Made by a program: the position numbers and the translations under genes. A model generated the notes under the pieces. That model was not told where the DNA came from and made no database searches. It saw only the letters and a program-made list of their open reading frames with translations. From Lithospermum erythrorhizon (taxonomy: Eukaryota; Streptophyta; Magnoliopsida; Boraginales; Boraginaceae), in assembly GCA_019722365.1 (NCBI GenBank), contig JADFUC010000543.1, positions 285,027 through 349,026 of the forward strand: a DNA stretch of 64,000 nucleotides, written 5' to 3'. Shown piece by piece: positions 1 through 11,563 of this stretch. How positions within the stretch are numbered: position 1 is the first letter of the stretch; each line of letters starts with the position of its first letter.

Positions 1-595
1 TCTTTAGCTTTTGATTTTTACTTGATTAAAAGAATTATTAGGTGCAGAAGTCTTTTGTTTCCTTTGCTCTAACAATGCAGAAGATGAAGAAATGAGTGAG
101 GGAATGAATCACCCATTGAATTTTTGATCTATTAATAATAACACTGTCAAGTCTCTCACATTGTATTTATCACTCTTTTTTCTGTTGCCTTTTTCACTTA
201 TCCATATTCTTTAATTTAGTATTCGGAAGGTTGCTTTGTTAGACACATTAGTCTAGTCCTAGTCATATTAGGAGTTGTATCTATCATGTAATTCAGTTAG
301 GAACTTACAATATGGAAGTTAGTTATTCAGTTAGGAATTAGGATATAATATGTTAGGTATTAGTAGTGAAAATGATATTTGGTTGCTGTCATAGTATTTT
401 CCTATATATTGGCGACCTCTCATTGTAAAAACCACCAGAAAACGCTATATCAATACACATTGTGTTTCTGGTCCTGCCTCTCCCTCTAGACAGTTTTCTA
501 TGATATTATTTATTATAGAATATATCTTCTAAGTTCTATCATGATCCAACGAGTCAGCTAAAGTTTTCTTCTTCACATATCTTACTTCTTCCCAG

Positions 596-1897
596 GTGAA
601 GTATCACAAGATGAGGTGGAAGTCGCATCAGCAGTATTTTTCTTTGCATTCACTATATGCAAAAAGCGATTCTGGTGAACCTTTGCGGTTGAACTGCCGT
701 GCAAGATCTGATTTCCTTGATATTTCGGGTTCTGATGATAGTGCATGGTCACTTTGGAAAGTATCTTATGGTTGAAGCTTGCAGGGGGTGATACAGGTGG
801 GACTCATTAATATCTCTAAGTACACTTTTACATTTCTTGTTGAACAAAGCGACAGTTATTAAAACTTTTATTGATGGGCTTTGGGAACTCACTGGCAATC
901 CAGGAAGTCCAGTTAAACTAAAAGTTCTTGATAATCCCTCTCCTTCCAGGACATATTTTAATGACCATGAGCTCTGTTGTGCATCACAGGTCCTTTATTG
1001 GCAGAACCAGAAACTTTGCTTTACTGAAAGAATGCCGATAAAAATAGCAAGGTCTGGGTTTTTGTTGGTTCTGCAAGAAGTTAAGCGTAGCCCGATTGTT
1101 CCACAGACAATTCAAGTCACCCGAAAAGTTCCCTTCTTTCAAGGTTAATTAGTTCTAGGTGTTCTTACCCAGGTTCTTAATACTAAAGTTAAATTAATTG
1201 TTTGAGGTTCTGGTAGTTGCTGATGCTCGGGGAGAAACACATGGATCCTTCATATATTTTCGTTGTTTTAGCAATAAGGTTCTTAACCTCTAAATCGACA
1301 TTTTCTGTTTCTCTAATATGTTTCCTAGGTTGCTAGGAAAGGGAGCACCCAATACTTGAACTTGTGTTGAGCATATTCTATCGGTCAGTTACTGTTGCAG
1401 GAGTTCCTAACGATGTTATTAGCTGTAGGTTCCTGTTCATCTGTATGCCAGAGTCGATAAGGTGATAAATGACTAGATTTGTACTTTACTCCAGAACATG
1501 ATTAGAATTCATGATCACACAAATTTATTTGTATGTATAACAAATTCTATTTCTTCAATTTGCAGTTAGATGTTTCTGTGACTGAGCTTTCTCTTGACAT
1601 ACTTTTGTACAGTTAGGAAAATGAATCTGGCCGGCATATACAACTAAAAGCTCACAATGTTACAGGAAACTGTTGCAAGGTTTTGCTGTTATCTTTCATC
1701 TGCTTTGTTTTCTTGAAAATGTTTGTAGCTTTGTTTTGAAATCCATAATTTCTGAATCTATGCATGTTTCTAAATATAAAAAGAAATAATTCATATAATT
1801 GCAGGTTGAGAATAATTTGGGTTTAGGTATTCTTTGTCAGTTCAACAGCAAGGATAATGTCTCTGTTACTGCACAGAAGTCTCTAACAGTTTTTTGA
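596..1897 (+). pseudogene. Decayed upstream exons of the VPS13-like gene
   Basis: Three coding-like pieces precede the clean exons. 596-775 follows a CCCAG acceptor and reads YHKMRWKSHQQYFSLHSLY-like sequence ending SAWSLWKVSYG before a TGA. 840-1147 is open for about 100 codons but I do not recognise it. 1805-1894 follows a GCAG acceptor and reads VENNLGLGILCQFNSKDN..., which resembles the VPS13 stretch in which a conserved Cys-Arg-Phe follows a short hydrophobic segment; a TGA at 1895 ends it with no usable GT donor nearby. Between 1898 and 3213 no exon could be placed with confidence. The pieces suit a VPS13 gene losing its reading frame. Exon limits are approximate. Confidence 0.4.
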
Positions 1898-3213
1898 TTT
1901 TACTATAAACTTTTTAGTTATGCGCATTGTCGAATAAATAAATGATTTTGTATGATTGGTAGCATGGTGTAGGCTTCATCAAAAGACAAGCAATTCAGTT
2001 CAAAGGTCAACTGAAATTAATTAGAAATCAATTGTAGATTGCCCAGAGTTCATTTAAATTGGAGTTCATGTAATTAAGCTAATTGTAGATTTAGATATAC
2101 TCCTCATTGACCTGTTTTTGTGGTAAACCAGATTCATAACTGGTTTAGATGCTCCATATTTGCCTAAGTTAGATTTTGATTTAATTTTATAACATCTACT
2201 GCTGAAGAGTAGAAGGTTGTTTATATTAATTCCAAATGCAAAGAGATTCTTCTTTTTCAACCTTACAAATACCGATCATCCAGGTATTAGTTAACTGGAC
2301 AACCTGTTTTAGTAATGTGGATTTTATTTATCATTTGTAATCAGTCATTCTGTATGCAATCATCATTACAAAGTCAGAATTTAAATAAGGCAGTTGACAA
2401 AGGAATCAACATCCAGAATTCTCGGTTCAAGTCATGGGGCATCCACCCCTGAGTACTTCTCTGATTCATTTGCCACTAGTACAGGCAGAACCAGTCGCTT
2501 GGAGAACTTGTGTATTATCATCACAAGGTTCGTTAGCCTTCAATTTCTTTTTCAGTTCAAAATAACTCTGGGATTGGTCAAACTTAAACTTTTATCCCAG
2601 TACAAAATGTCTTGGTTCAGAATATGTTCACAGAACTCCAAATCTCAGGCTACATTCTTAAACAAAATCCCTTCAATGACTGAAAACTGTATTTGAATAA
2701 AAAAAAGTGGTTTTTTTATCTCAATAATAACTTGATATGTTTAAAAAAGTCTTACCTAATATTCTCTCATCTCGAAAAGATAGTGATGTTTGATTGGTGG
2801 TAAAACTTAAATAACTTTGGGGGCTGCCAGTTGCGTACACATGATTTTGAGTTTGAATCAAGAATTGCCATCTCTGATGTTGAAAATACTGAACATATAT
2901 TAAAGTTCAACCATTGAAAATCGAAAGTCAACTGCTAGGAGGAGGATGACCAAATTACATATATGATAATAATAAACAATGTTTATGGATGTTCTGGTTC
3001 AGTTGTTGACCTAGTATGCACTTCTATTAGGCTGAGGTGTTTTTTTTTTTAAATGCTGTGGCTTATAGGTAAGTTTTCTTATGGGATGAATGTCCATGAT
3101 TTTTGTATAATTACCCGTTCTGATGCCTAAAAGCTTAATCATATGATCTTGTTGCCCATATGTAGCTTTCTTCATCAGTGTTTCCAATAATACGTGTTGT
3201 TCTCCCCTCTCAG

Positions 3214-6200
3214 ATTCAAAATCTTTTCCTGGCCCATTTATAGTGGTTGAAGTTTCGCAAAGTCCCGAGGTAACACTGAAATCAATCACTACCGCCTGTT
3301 TTAATGTTATACTTATTTCTTTCATATTGCGATTTCATTCATCTTTCTTGTGTGGGCCAGGATGGTTTGTCAGTTATTATTTCACCGTCGCTAAAGATAC
3401 ACAACGAGACGAATTTCTCAATGGAGTTGAGGTTTCAACGGCCTGAAGAAAAGGAAACGGAACTCGCTTCACTGAATCTGAATGCTGGAGACTCAATTGA
3501 TGACACTATGGTTGCTTTTAGTGCTATTAACCTTTCTGGTGGATCAAAGAGGGCATTGGTATCTCTAGGCATTGGTAACTTCAAAGTTTAATGCACAAGA
3601 AAAAGAGGTAGACAGCACCAAATAAATTGTTGTAGTCTTGAAAAAGGGAACCAAAGAGAATCTGCCCTGAAGGATACATGGGGGGGGGGTTTTAAATTTT
3701 GCATGGTCTCCTTATGAACTTAAATCTGCAACAATGCAAATCTATCTGTTGATGAAAATGCTTCTAAGAAGTAGGTGTGGGCAGCTAAATAGAACTTTAC
3801 CTTAAGACCCTAGGGAAAAACATGACCAAGAACCCACGTGTTCATATATACTGAACTTAAGCCCTACATGAATGCACACTTATGTATTAATTTTATGTAT
3901 CTTTATATACTTTCTATTATTAAATGATGCTTAATAGCTGATGATGGGTAATAGTTAGAAAGTTTAATTAGAATAGTGGGTTGTCTGATTAGAAAGTTGC
4001 GTACCTCTATTTGGATCAAGATAATTAAACCTACGCTGGTGAGGTGTACACAGATACAATTTTTATAATTGGATGTGCTCCCTTTGTAGATCTAGTAGTC
4101 AGGTTGTTTCTGTGTCTATATACCATTACTAATTAGCTGCGGACACTAACTACAATCAATGGATGATTTTAACTTTTCTCCGTGAAGTTATGCAGTATTA
4201 TGATTAGTTTTCACTCTTCAATTAATACTTCACCGCTTTCATCTATTACTCATACAATTGGAAATTCACCATTCAGGTAACTTCCTGTTCTCCTTCAGAC
4301 CTAGCTATACAGATATCATGGATAATAAGAAAGTTTCATCTGTGGAGTGGTCAGAAGATCTTAAAGGTGGAAAGCCTGTTCATCTATCTGGAGTATTTGA
4401 TAAATTGAGTTATCAAGTTCGGAAGGCATTTTCAGCTGAAGCAGTAAAATCTTCTTTGAGTACTGTTAATTGTGCTCTCAAGTTCGAGAACAATGGAGTT
4501 GGAAATGTTTACTTTCTTATTCAAACCATTGAAAGAGAGGTGTCCGTTGTACACACAGATAGTTCTGGACCTGCTCCTTCTGGTTCGCCTATTGCATTGC
4601 GAAAGCTGAAGGAAATCTTTCTTCTTCCTACCGTTCACGTAGCCAATATGCTACATACAGACATTTATGTGAATTTAACTGATAAAGGTACATGAAGCAC
4701 ATGTAATCTTTCTAGGTAACATTATTTTGTGTGTTGTAACAGAACTGTTTGACCATGCAGATCCCCATGTCTCTGTGGGGGATGACAATATTGGCTGTCA
4801 GACAACTATACCCAGTGGATCATCTGCCAATCTATATGCTAACCCATCCACACTATATTTTGTCATTACTTTGACTTCATTTGGATCAAGGTGTAAAACA
4901 GTTAATAGTAGTGACTGGGTGAGAAAGTTACAGAAGCAAAAAAGTAATGTTCGCCATTTGGACATTGAGTTAGATTTTGGAAATGGGAAGTATTTTGCAT
5001 CATTGCGTCTATCTCGTGGGGATAGAGGCATGTTACAGGTATTTTATTTTATTATTTAATCAATATGGAGATATCAGTTGAAGGGTGTTGATGTCTTGCA
5101 TTAATTGTATAGGCTGCTGTTTTCACTTCATATACATTGGTGAACGATATGGATTTTTCTTTGCAATGCTTCCCTGCCAGTCAGAAACATCTATCTAGGT
5201 ATCACTTTCTTTGTGAGACATCAATAACTTTTTACTTTGTTTCCATGGGGTTAAGCAGATAGATTTATGCAGGGATCAAGTTGAAAGGCAAGGTTTTGAA
5301 GCTTATGGAGAGTCACCATTTTTTTTGCCTCAAAATTCAACCAGATCATGGTTGATGAAGTAAGGAATATTCACCTCCATTCAGCTTTATGTACAATAGC
5401 GCACCCAAGACCCCCTGGATTTTTTCACATGTCTATCAAGTTCCCCTGTTATTTTAAATCTGCACCATACTCCCCTGAAATGTTTAATACATTGCACACA
5501 ACTCCTTAATCCAAACACATTACTTTTCGTCCTACAATGGCCCTGTTTATCTCATAACTTTGAATATACAATTGTGAAATTCCTCAGTGGTGTTCATTAA
5601 TAATCAAGCTTTCAAAAAATGGGTTAAGTGACCTTTACAATTAAGTGCACCATCATCAGGAGCATTATCTTTAAAAAGAAAGCCTATATGAAATATAACA
5701 GGCAAGATAAAGTGGTGGGCCACTAAGTAGCTCTAGGTGTTTGGTGCACTTATTTATCTATCAGACTTGGATGCGATATCTTAACAGTTGGGGGTGTTTA
5801 GTACAGTTTTTAAATTAACAGGAGTGAGTGTATATTTCCAACATTTAGAATTGGAGTTTGAAATATCTTGGTGTTTCCTGAAGTTAAATATAAGGGTGTT
5901 CATTTAGAGCACTTTATAGGATAGTTGAAAAGGAGTACATTGGGGCATTGGACCATGTTGATTTGACATGTTTTCTTGAAATTTAATTATTTTAATTTTA
6001 CCAGAGTTTAACTAGCAGATCCCTCTTATAGTTTGAAATAACTATATCAAACAATTAACGCTTCTATTCAAGGGATAATTAGTAGCATTCTGACTTTTTT
6101 TTCTCTCCGAACAATCATCTTTCCCGTGGCTCAAATAATAGGTCTCCCAAAGTATGCCTTAAGTTGTCTGAGGAGGGAGCGCTTGAAGCACAGTTAGACT

Positions 6201-7093
6201 TGGATGCCATATCTGGTCTTACTGAGATAGACCTGCTTGTAGAAGAGAAACCTGGATTCAATACTATGATGAGGTTGGGAGTGTCTGTAAGCCCATCAAC
6301 TAGTAAACTAGTTTCATCACAGATAATAGTTATCAAGCCACGGTATGTTATATCAAATGAATCTGAGCAGATGATTAATGTCAATCAATGTTATTTAGAG
6401 GTATGTGTTTAACAGTGGTGACATTTGCTCCCGTATTTATTATATGTTGGTAGAAGGCATTGAATAATTTGGTATTTCACAGAAGGGAGATATGGAAAGA
6501 ATTATTGCAGTTGACAGCAAGCAGAAAGCAATTTTGAGGCTTCAGACTGGAATAAAAAAGAAAAGAGAAAGTACAATCCTTGAGAATCTTCTCAAGAAGC
6601 ATAAAAAAGCAGAAGATGATTCACTACTCATCCATTTTCGACCACAGGAGGCAGGGCTAGCTTGGTCAGGGCCAATAAGTGTTGCATCTTTGGGGAGGTT
6701 CTTCTTGAGGTTCAAAAGCTCCGTACAATCTTCTGTGAGTGGATCAGTCAATGTGAATATGAATAGAACCAAGTCATGTGAATTTGCAGCTGTTCATGTG
6801 GTAGAAGAAGATTCTACCATTGTCTTGCACTTTCATAGACCTCCAAATATAGACATTCCTTATAGGATTGAGAACTGCTTGCGGAATTCACCCATCACAG
6901 TTTACCAAAAGGTTGAGTTCTCTCTTTCGTCTCTTTTAATAGTTAACTATTTATTTAACTTTTGAATTTTTGGGAAATTATGTATTAAATTATCAGGGGT
7001 CTGATGAACCAGAGATTCTGGGATCTGGTGCTACCATTAATTATGTTTGGGATGACCTAACTCTTCCGCATAAGCTAGTTGTCCAAATTGATG
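3214..7093 (+). CDS. VPS13/SHBY-like exons: SHR-binding (DUF1162) region, nine clean exons
   Basis: Nine exons join without a stop: 3214-3269, 3361-3574, 4277-4687, 4743-5038, 5113-5198, 5273-5359, 6142-6400, 6483-6911 and 6997-7093. Visible family signatures include GPFIVVEVSQSPE, the HNETNFSMELRFQRP block, SFRPSYTD, EIFLLPTVHVANML, NSSDWVRKLQKQKS, GNGKYFASLRLSRG, NESEQMINVNQCYLE, HVVEEDSTIVLHFHRPPNID and VWDDLTLPHKLVVQI. These lie in the expected order of the VPS13 SHR-binding (VAB-like) region, which in other VPS13 proteins binds organelle adaptors. The donor at 3575 and the exon start at 4277 both read GTAACTTC, so the junction is unambiguous only by phase. The intron at 5360-6141 is the longest in this block. 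No lesion was seen here. Confidence 0.85.
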
Positions 7094-7618
7094 GTAATTT
7101 TTCTCTTTCCTTGTATGTATTCATATCATAACAGTTTCAATGAATCCCGGTGACCTTTCAAATTCCGTCATTGACGGCGAACATGAAAATTCTCAAGGTT
7201 TTAGTTTGTAATATATAGTGCTTCTTTATTGAGAAGTTTTCATGTAGGTCAAATCAATTACACAAGTATGTCTCCTTAATGTTTGCGGCACTTATGCAGC
7301 ATGAAAGGAATGGTATTTTGTGGATTAATAATTTTATGACTGTTCATTAATGGGCAGGCATTGTTTTCAAATTACTTCATCTCCTGCTCTTGATTGAATG
7401 TTTTAGTTCTTCAATCAGATTCCAAGCACCTAATCTGCCCCTGTAGTTGAAAAATTGCTTATATTATGTTCTGCGCTGTTCTTTCCGATGAAAGGGTTCA
7501 TTTGAAAAAGTTACCTTCCCTATCTGCTTTGATCTGATTTTCAATGGCCTGTAAGTTCTCATTCTCTTGCTGATATCAACTCACGAATTCACTACTAGTT
7601 TTAAATTACCTTTTCCAG

Positions 7619-8720
7619 ATGTGCATCTGTTGCGTGAAATACACTTGGATAAACTTCGTGGGTGGAAACCATTGTATAAATCCAACCAAACTACAGCGCT
7701 TGGACTACGGTTATCATTACCCAAGAGTTCTGAAAATCAAAGAAGTAACTTTCTTGATCCAATGCTTTTAAATAGCCAGTAAGTTGGAGTATTGGTATAT
7801 GCTGACGGGCTAACACGTGTTCTGAGAATTTCTGAATTTTCTGATAGGCGCAACGTTGATAGTGTGATCCGATCTAGTTCGAACAGTGTAAAGTAATACC
7901 TGCGCTTCAATTTGCTGGGCGTGTAAACCGTTGGTAAAGATTTAGGGTTTGACTAAATGGTGTAAGCTATCACTCATAAGCCAAACGTTTGCTTGTGCTT
8001 GTGCGTGTGTTTGTGCTTGTCTTTAATTTTAATTTCATATGACGTGATTAGGATCTTGAGCCAGAAAAGTCATTATGAAGTTATTCCTTCTGGTTCTCCT
8101 GAGTGTGCAAATATGCTAACATGATTCCTATTCGTTTATAAGTCAATGTTTAAACTTTCTTAATTTGTATAGTTTTGGCCATCAGCATGCCTTAATGAGA
8201 GGCTCATAATAATATGGTAGAGATCATAGGTTAAGAATTCTGAGCATTCATTTTGCTCTATAGAAAGGAACCTTTTACTAACATATTCATATCGATTTAT
8301 TTTCTACTGTTTTACATGTATTCTTTTCTCAAGGAAGTGGGCATGGAAGACCAATCCAATTGTGCACCTGTCATCGTGACAAGGCTTCAGAATATCAATA
8401 TTGATTCCACATTTACTGGCCTGAAAAAGTTTAACAAGATTAAAGTTGAGGTAAATCACTTGCCGTGCAACGTGCACTAGTTTGGTTTCTGGTCTATTAC
8501 ATATATATACAAAGCTTGGAGCCTTTGATGACTCTCCCTTTTCATTCGGCAGTCACTAAGTGTGGATCAGAAATGGATTGGAGCTCCTTTTGCATCAATG
8601 TTGCGGAAGCATCAATCAGAAAGCAATGATACTAATGCTAATATACTGCATATTTCCGTAATTCTACTTCGTCCCAGTTCCACTGTTAAACAAGTCAAAT
8701 TCTTATCCATAGTCCTTCAG
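7619..8720 (+). pseudogene. VPS13/SHBY-like exons with two in-frame stops
   Basis: The exon at 7619 (acceptor TTTTCCAG) continues the frame from 7093 as DVHLLREIHLDKLRGWKPL. The codon at 7780-7782 is TAA where relatives have Lys, and the same frame then continues with the family-typical VYADGLTRVLRISEFSD to 7892. A short exon from 8230 restores the phase (LRILSIHFAL) but has TAG at 8261-8263 where relatives have Glu or Gln, and no GT donor follows it. Clean exons then follow: 8334-8450 (EVGMEDQSNCAPVIVTRL...) and 8553-8720 (SLSVDQKWIGAPFASMLRKH...). The mix of conserved sequence on both sides of each stop indicates nonsense changes rather than misplaced introns. The TAA change also makes a consensus 5' splice site (CA|GTAAGT). 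Confidence 0.7.
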
Positions 8721-8901
8721 GTAACTTATTGGAGCAATAGTATGCTTTCTTAGGTTGTCTGCAGCTTTTTCTCGACATCCCATATGGTTGACTAAATGAG
8801 AAGCAAAAAGCTAGATGAGTTAGATTTAGACAAACTTTTTTGCAGAACTCAGATGTTTTTGTGTTATTTGGCTCTCTTATTAGTTGCTGCCTTGATTGCA
8901 G

Positions 8902-9612
8902 CGGCAGATCAGCCTTGATGAGGGAAGCCACAGTGGAGCTGGGTTCACACTTTTGGACATCTCACAGTGGCGCTCCAATTGGCAATTATTACTTTGACCC
9001 GTTTTTGAGGATACACCCTATAAGGTTCAATGGAAGATTCTTACTGAGAATAAACAGGTTTTAAACTTACACAGTTAACTTTTCTCTTGAAAAGTTGTAT
9101 AGAACTTTCTTTCCAGGAGACTTCGATATTATATTTCTAGCACCACCCAGGAGCAGAATTGAATCGTTTCTCTTGGTGTTATCAGGTAAGCCTATTACAA
9201 TATCTATTCATTTTTATTCTTCACTTACCACTAGATTGTTTCACTGAGACCATCATTAGAACTATAACTTTTCACTCCTTCTAGATGCAGAAATCAAAAG
9301 TAAATGGTTAAGACTTAATGGTTGTTTCAAGCCTTCTGATAACTCTTAGAGTTGTCTTTTTAAGGTGTGCTGACATTATTCATGGGGGCTCTTTATGTTT
9401 CCACTGATGGAAGAAATTGAAGGTCGTTGATTTTTGTGTTTCTATGTTAATTAGTGCAGCGATTGAATGGGGGGGTGTGTTAAATTTTAAATCTGAAAGT
9501 CCTCTGCTTCCCACCAACTGCTTCCATGTTTAACTGACTTAACTACATCGCCGGCTAGATGTTTTCTTTGATCCATCAAGTGGAGTGATCAACCTTCCTG
9601 GTCTTACTATAG
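8902..9612 (+). pseudogene. VPS13/SHBY-like exons with frameshift and missing segment
   Basis: After acceptor GATTGCAG the frame reads RQISLDEG. Near 8923 it must shift by one base at a G run, giving GSHFWTSHSGAPIGNYYFDP then IHPIRF, which matches the family stretch with a conserved FWRTSLS and FDHFEIHPIK pattern. A further piece at 9117-9185 reads FPGDFD in one frame and YYISSTTQEQ in the next, a second frame break. The following family segment of roughly 80-90 residues (the part with an IKCAQHYSW-type motif) is absent between 9186 and 9554. Recognisable coding returns at 9555-9612 (LDVFFDPSSGVINLPGLTI). These are the strongest signs that this copy cannot make a full protein. Confidence 0.6.
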
Positions 9613-9778
9613 GTTAAGGCATTAAACTTTCATTAACTTTTGCTAAGTAAACTGAGCCAATAACCATCTATTGACATTGGAATTTCTAGTACATGTACCA
9701 TTGAATAAGCATGAGATACAGAAAACTGCTAGTTTGCTTCCCGACATAATTTTATTTTGTTTTCATTGGTTTCCCAAG

Positions 9779-11563
9779 TACATTCAGCACTAAAGTGTAT
9801 TGATGGAAATGGGTTGTCGGGAACAAAACGCTATTTTGGTGATTTGGGAAAAACTGTAAGCTTCTTGACCTTGCTTATTTATCACAACTGCTTGAACTGT
9901 GTCAAATGAATGTACTTTTTTTTTTTACAGTTGAAATCAGCAGGGTCAAACGTATTATTTGCTATGGTCACAGAAATATCTGATTCAATTTTGAGAGGAG
10001 CAAAAGCCAATGGTTGGAAGGGAATGGTATGTATGAGTAGTGTCCTGAATTTTTATGTTAAGTTTATTTTGAGGATCATCTTTCATCATTGGGCAATTGA
10101 TATTGGACAGATGAATGGTTTTCATCAAGGCATACTTCAATTAGCAATGGAGCCATCAGTGTTGGGGAGTGCTTTTATGGAAGGTGGTCCTGATCGAAAA
10201 ATAAAACTTGACAGAAGTCCAGGGGTCGATGAGGTAACTAATCTACTGTTGTCTTCCCTCACCCCAAATTCAATACCCGCAAAAACAAAAACAGAAAGAG
10301 AGATGAGAAGAAACTGAGAACCTATCAGACATCATCTAAGAGGGTGCTTGGATGAGTTTTTCAGAAGCTTGTATAAGCCAAAAAGCTTGGGGTCAAACCT
10401 TTTTTTGGCACATGGTAGCTTAAAGGTTTCTCAAGAAAGCTCACCGAACACCCTCTAAGAATATTATGTCTTCTAGTTAGAAAAAGGGATTGTCAGTCTT
10501 TGCATTATATAGAAATCTGATTGCAGATTGAACTTCTTTATGTTAAGGAAATGTGAGTAATGGAATGCAATCTGGAGATGTGAATCGAGAGTACTAATTT
10601 TATACTGCCAGTGTCCAACAATGCTTGTGTTCAATGATGCAGTTATATATTGAAGGTTACCTGCAAGCAATGCTGGATGCTATATACAAACAAGAATATC
10701 TCCGGGTGAGAGTAATGGATAATCAGGTAACTCTTCTACTGTCCAGAGTTGTAGTAAGTGCGAATGTTGCTAAATAATGTTGTTAACGATAATTGTCTTG
10801 ACTGGGTGTTATCATAATGAGTCCTGCCCAGAGAGATGGGAAGAGTGTAGACAGGATGAAACCATGTTCATGAGAATTATAGTTGGAGGCACTAGTGAAA
10901 TGTATATGTAATTTTAACTCATAGAGAGATGAATATCAAGTATGTGAAACCATCGTATTTGTACAGGTTATCCTGAAGAATCTACCTCCAAACAGTTCCC
11001 TTGTGGATGAGATAATGGAAAGAGTGAAAGGATTTCTCGTCGCCAAGGCTCTTCTGAAAGGAGATCCTTCAATTACTGCTCACTCTTTGCGTCATATGAG
11101 AGGAGAAAGTGTAAGTGTTGAACTGTAGCTTGAGAAAGCTTAATTTTCACCGATACTGCCATCAATTCGTTTCCATTCAGTGATCATAAACATTCAATCT
11201 TCTTATTATAACCTGTGCATCTAATCGTAGGAATGGAGACTTGGCCCTATAGTGCTCACTTTGTGTGAACACCTTTTCGTGAGTTTTGCTATTCGCTTCC
11301 TGCGCAAACAGGCAGGTCAAGCTATTACCAATGTCAAATTGAAAAGGTTCGCTACTGATACTAAAGATGCGGTTGCCCCTGCATCCGATGGTGAAGACCA
11401 GAAGGGGAGGTTCATGTGGAAATGGGGAATCGGGAAGTTTATTCTCTCTGCAATAGTTGCATATATCGACGGGAGGCTATGTCGTTCAATTCCAAATCCC
11501 TTAGCGAGAAGGATCGTTAGTGGATTTTTGTTGAGTTTCCTCGACGACGATGACAATGGGTGA
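9779..11563 (+). CDS. VPS13/SHBY-like C-terminal exons, intact to the stop codon
   Basis: Six exons join cleanly: 9779-9855, 9931-10026, 10111-10233, 10643-10726, 10967-11110 and 11231-11563 (TGA 11561-11563). They encode LSGTKRYFGDLGKT, GSNVLFAMVTEISDS, the GFHQGILQLAMEPSVLGSAF block, GGPDRKIKLDRSPGVDE, EGYLQAMLDAIYKQEYLRVR, a NLPPNSSLVDEIMERVKGFL stretch, LTLCEHLFVSFAIRFLRKQ and the end IPNPLARRIVSGFLLSFLDD. This is the conserved VPS13 C-terminal region including the ATG2-C/DH-like and PH-like parts. The last exon is 333 nt (110 codons plus stop). A transcript of this part alone would lack the upstream lipid-transfer groove. Confidence 0.88.

Larger units (their letters stand above)
1..11563 (+). 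pseudogene. SHBY: VPS13/SHRUBBY-like lipid-transfer protein gene, 3' part, apparently broken
   Basis: 3' part of a large intron-rich gene that begins left of the window. The joined exons read as the second half of a plant VPS13 protein of the SHRUBBY (SHBY) type: the SHR-binding/DUF1162 region, then the VPS13 C-terminal region. VPS13 proteins are long bridge-like lipid-transfer proteins at membrane contacts; SHBY is known from Arabidopsis root patterning. Exons in order: 3214-3269, 3361-3574, 4277-4687, 4743-5038, 5113-5198, 5273-5359, 6142-6400, 6483-6911, 6997-7093, 7619-7892, 8230-about 8267, 8334-8450, 8553-8720, 8902-about 9059, 9117-9185, 9555-9612, 9779-9855, 9931-10026, 10111-10233, 10643-10726, 10967-11110, 11231-11563 (TGA). 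Phases fit across nearly all junctions. In-frame stops at 7780 and 8261, a frameshift near 8923, loss between 9186 and 9554, and decay before 3214 argue for a pseudogene or a faulty assembly. Family identity is firm; loss of function is inferred. Confidence 0.88.
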
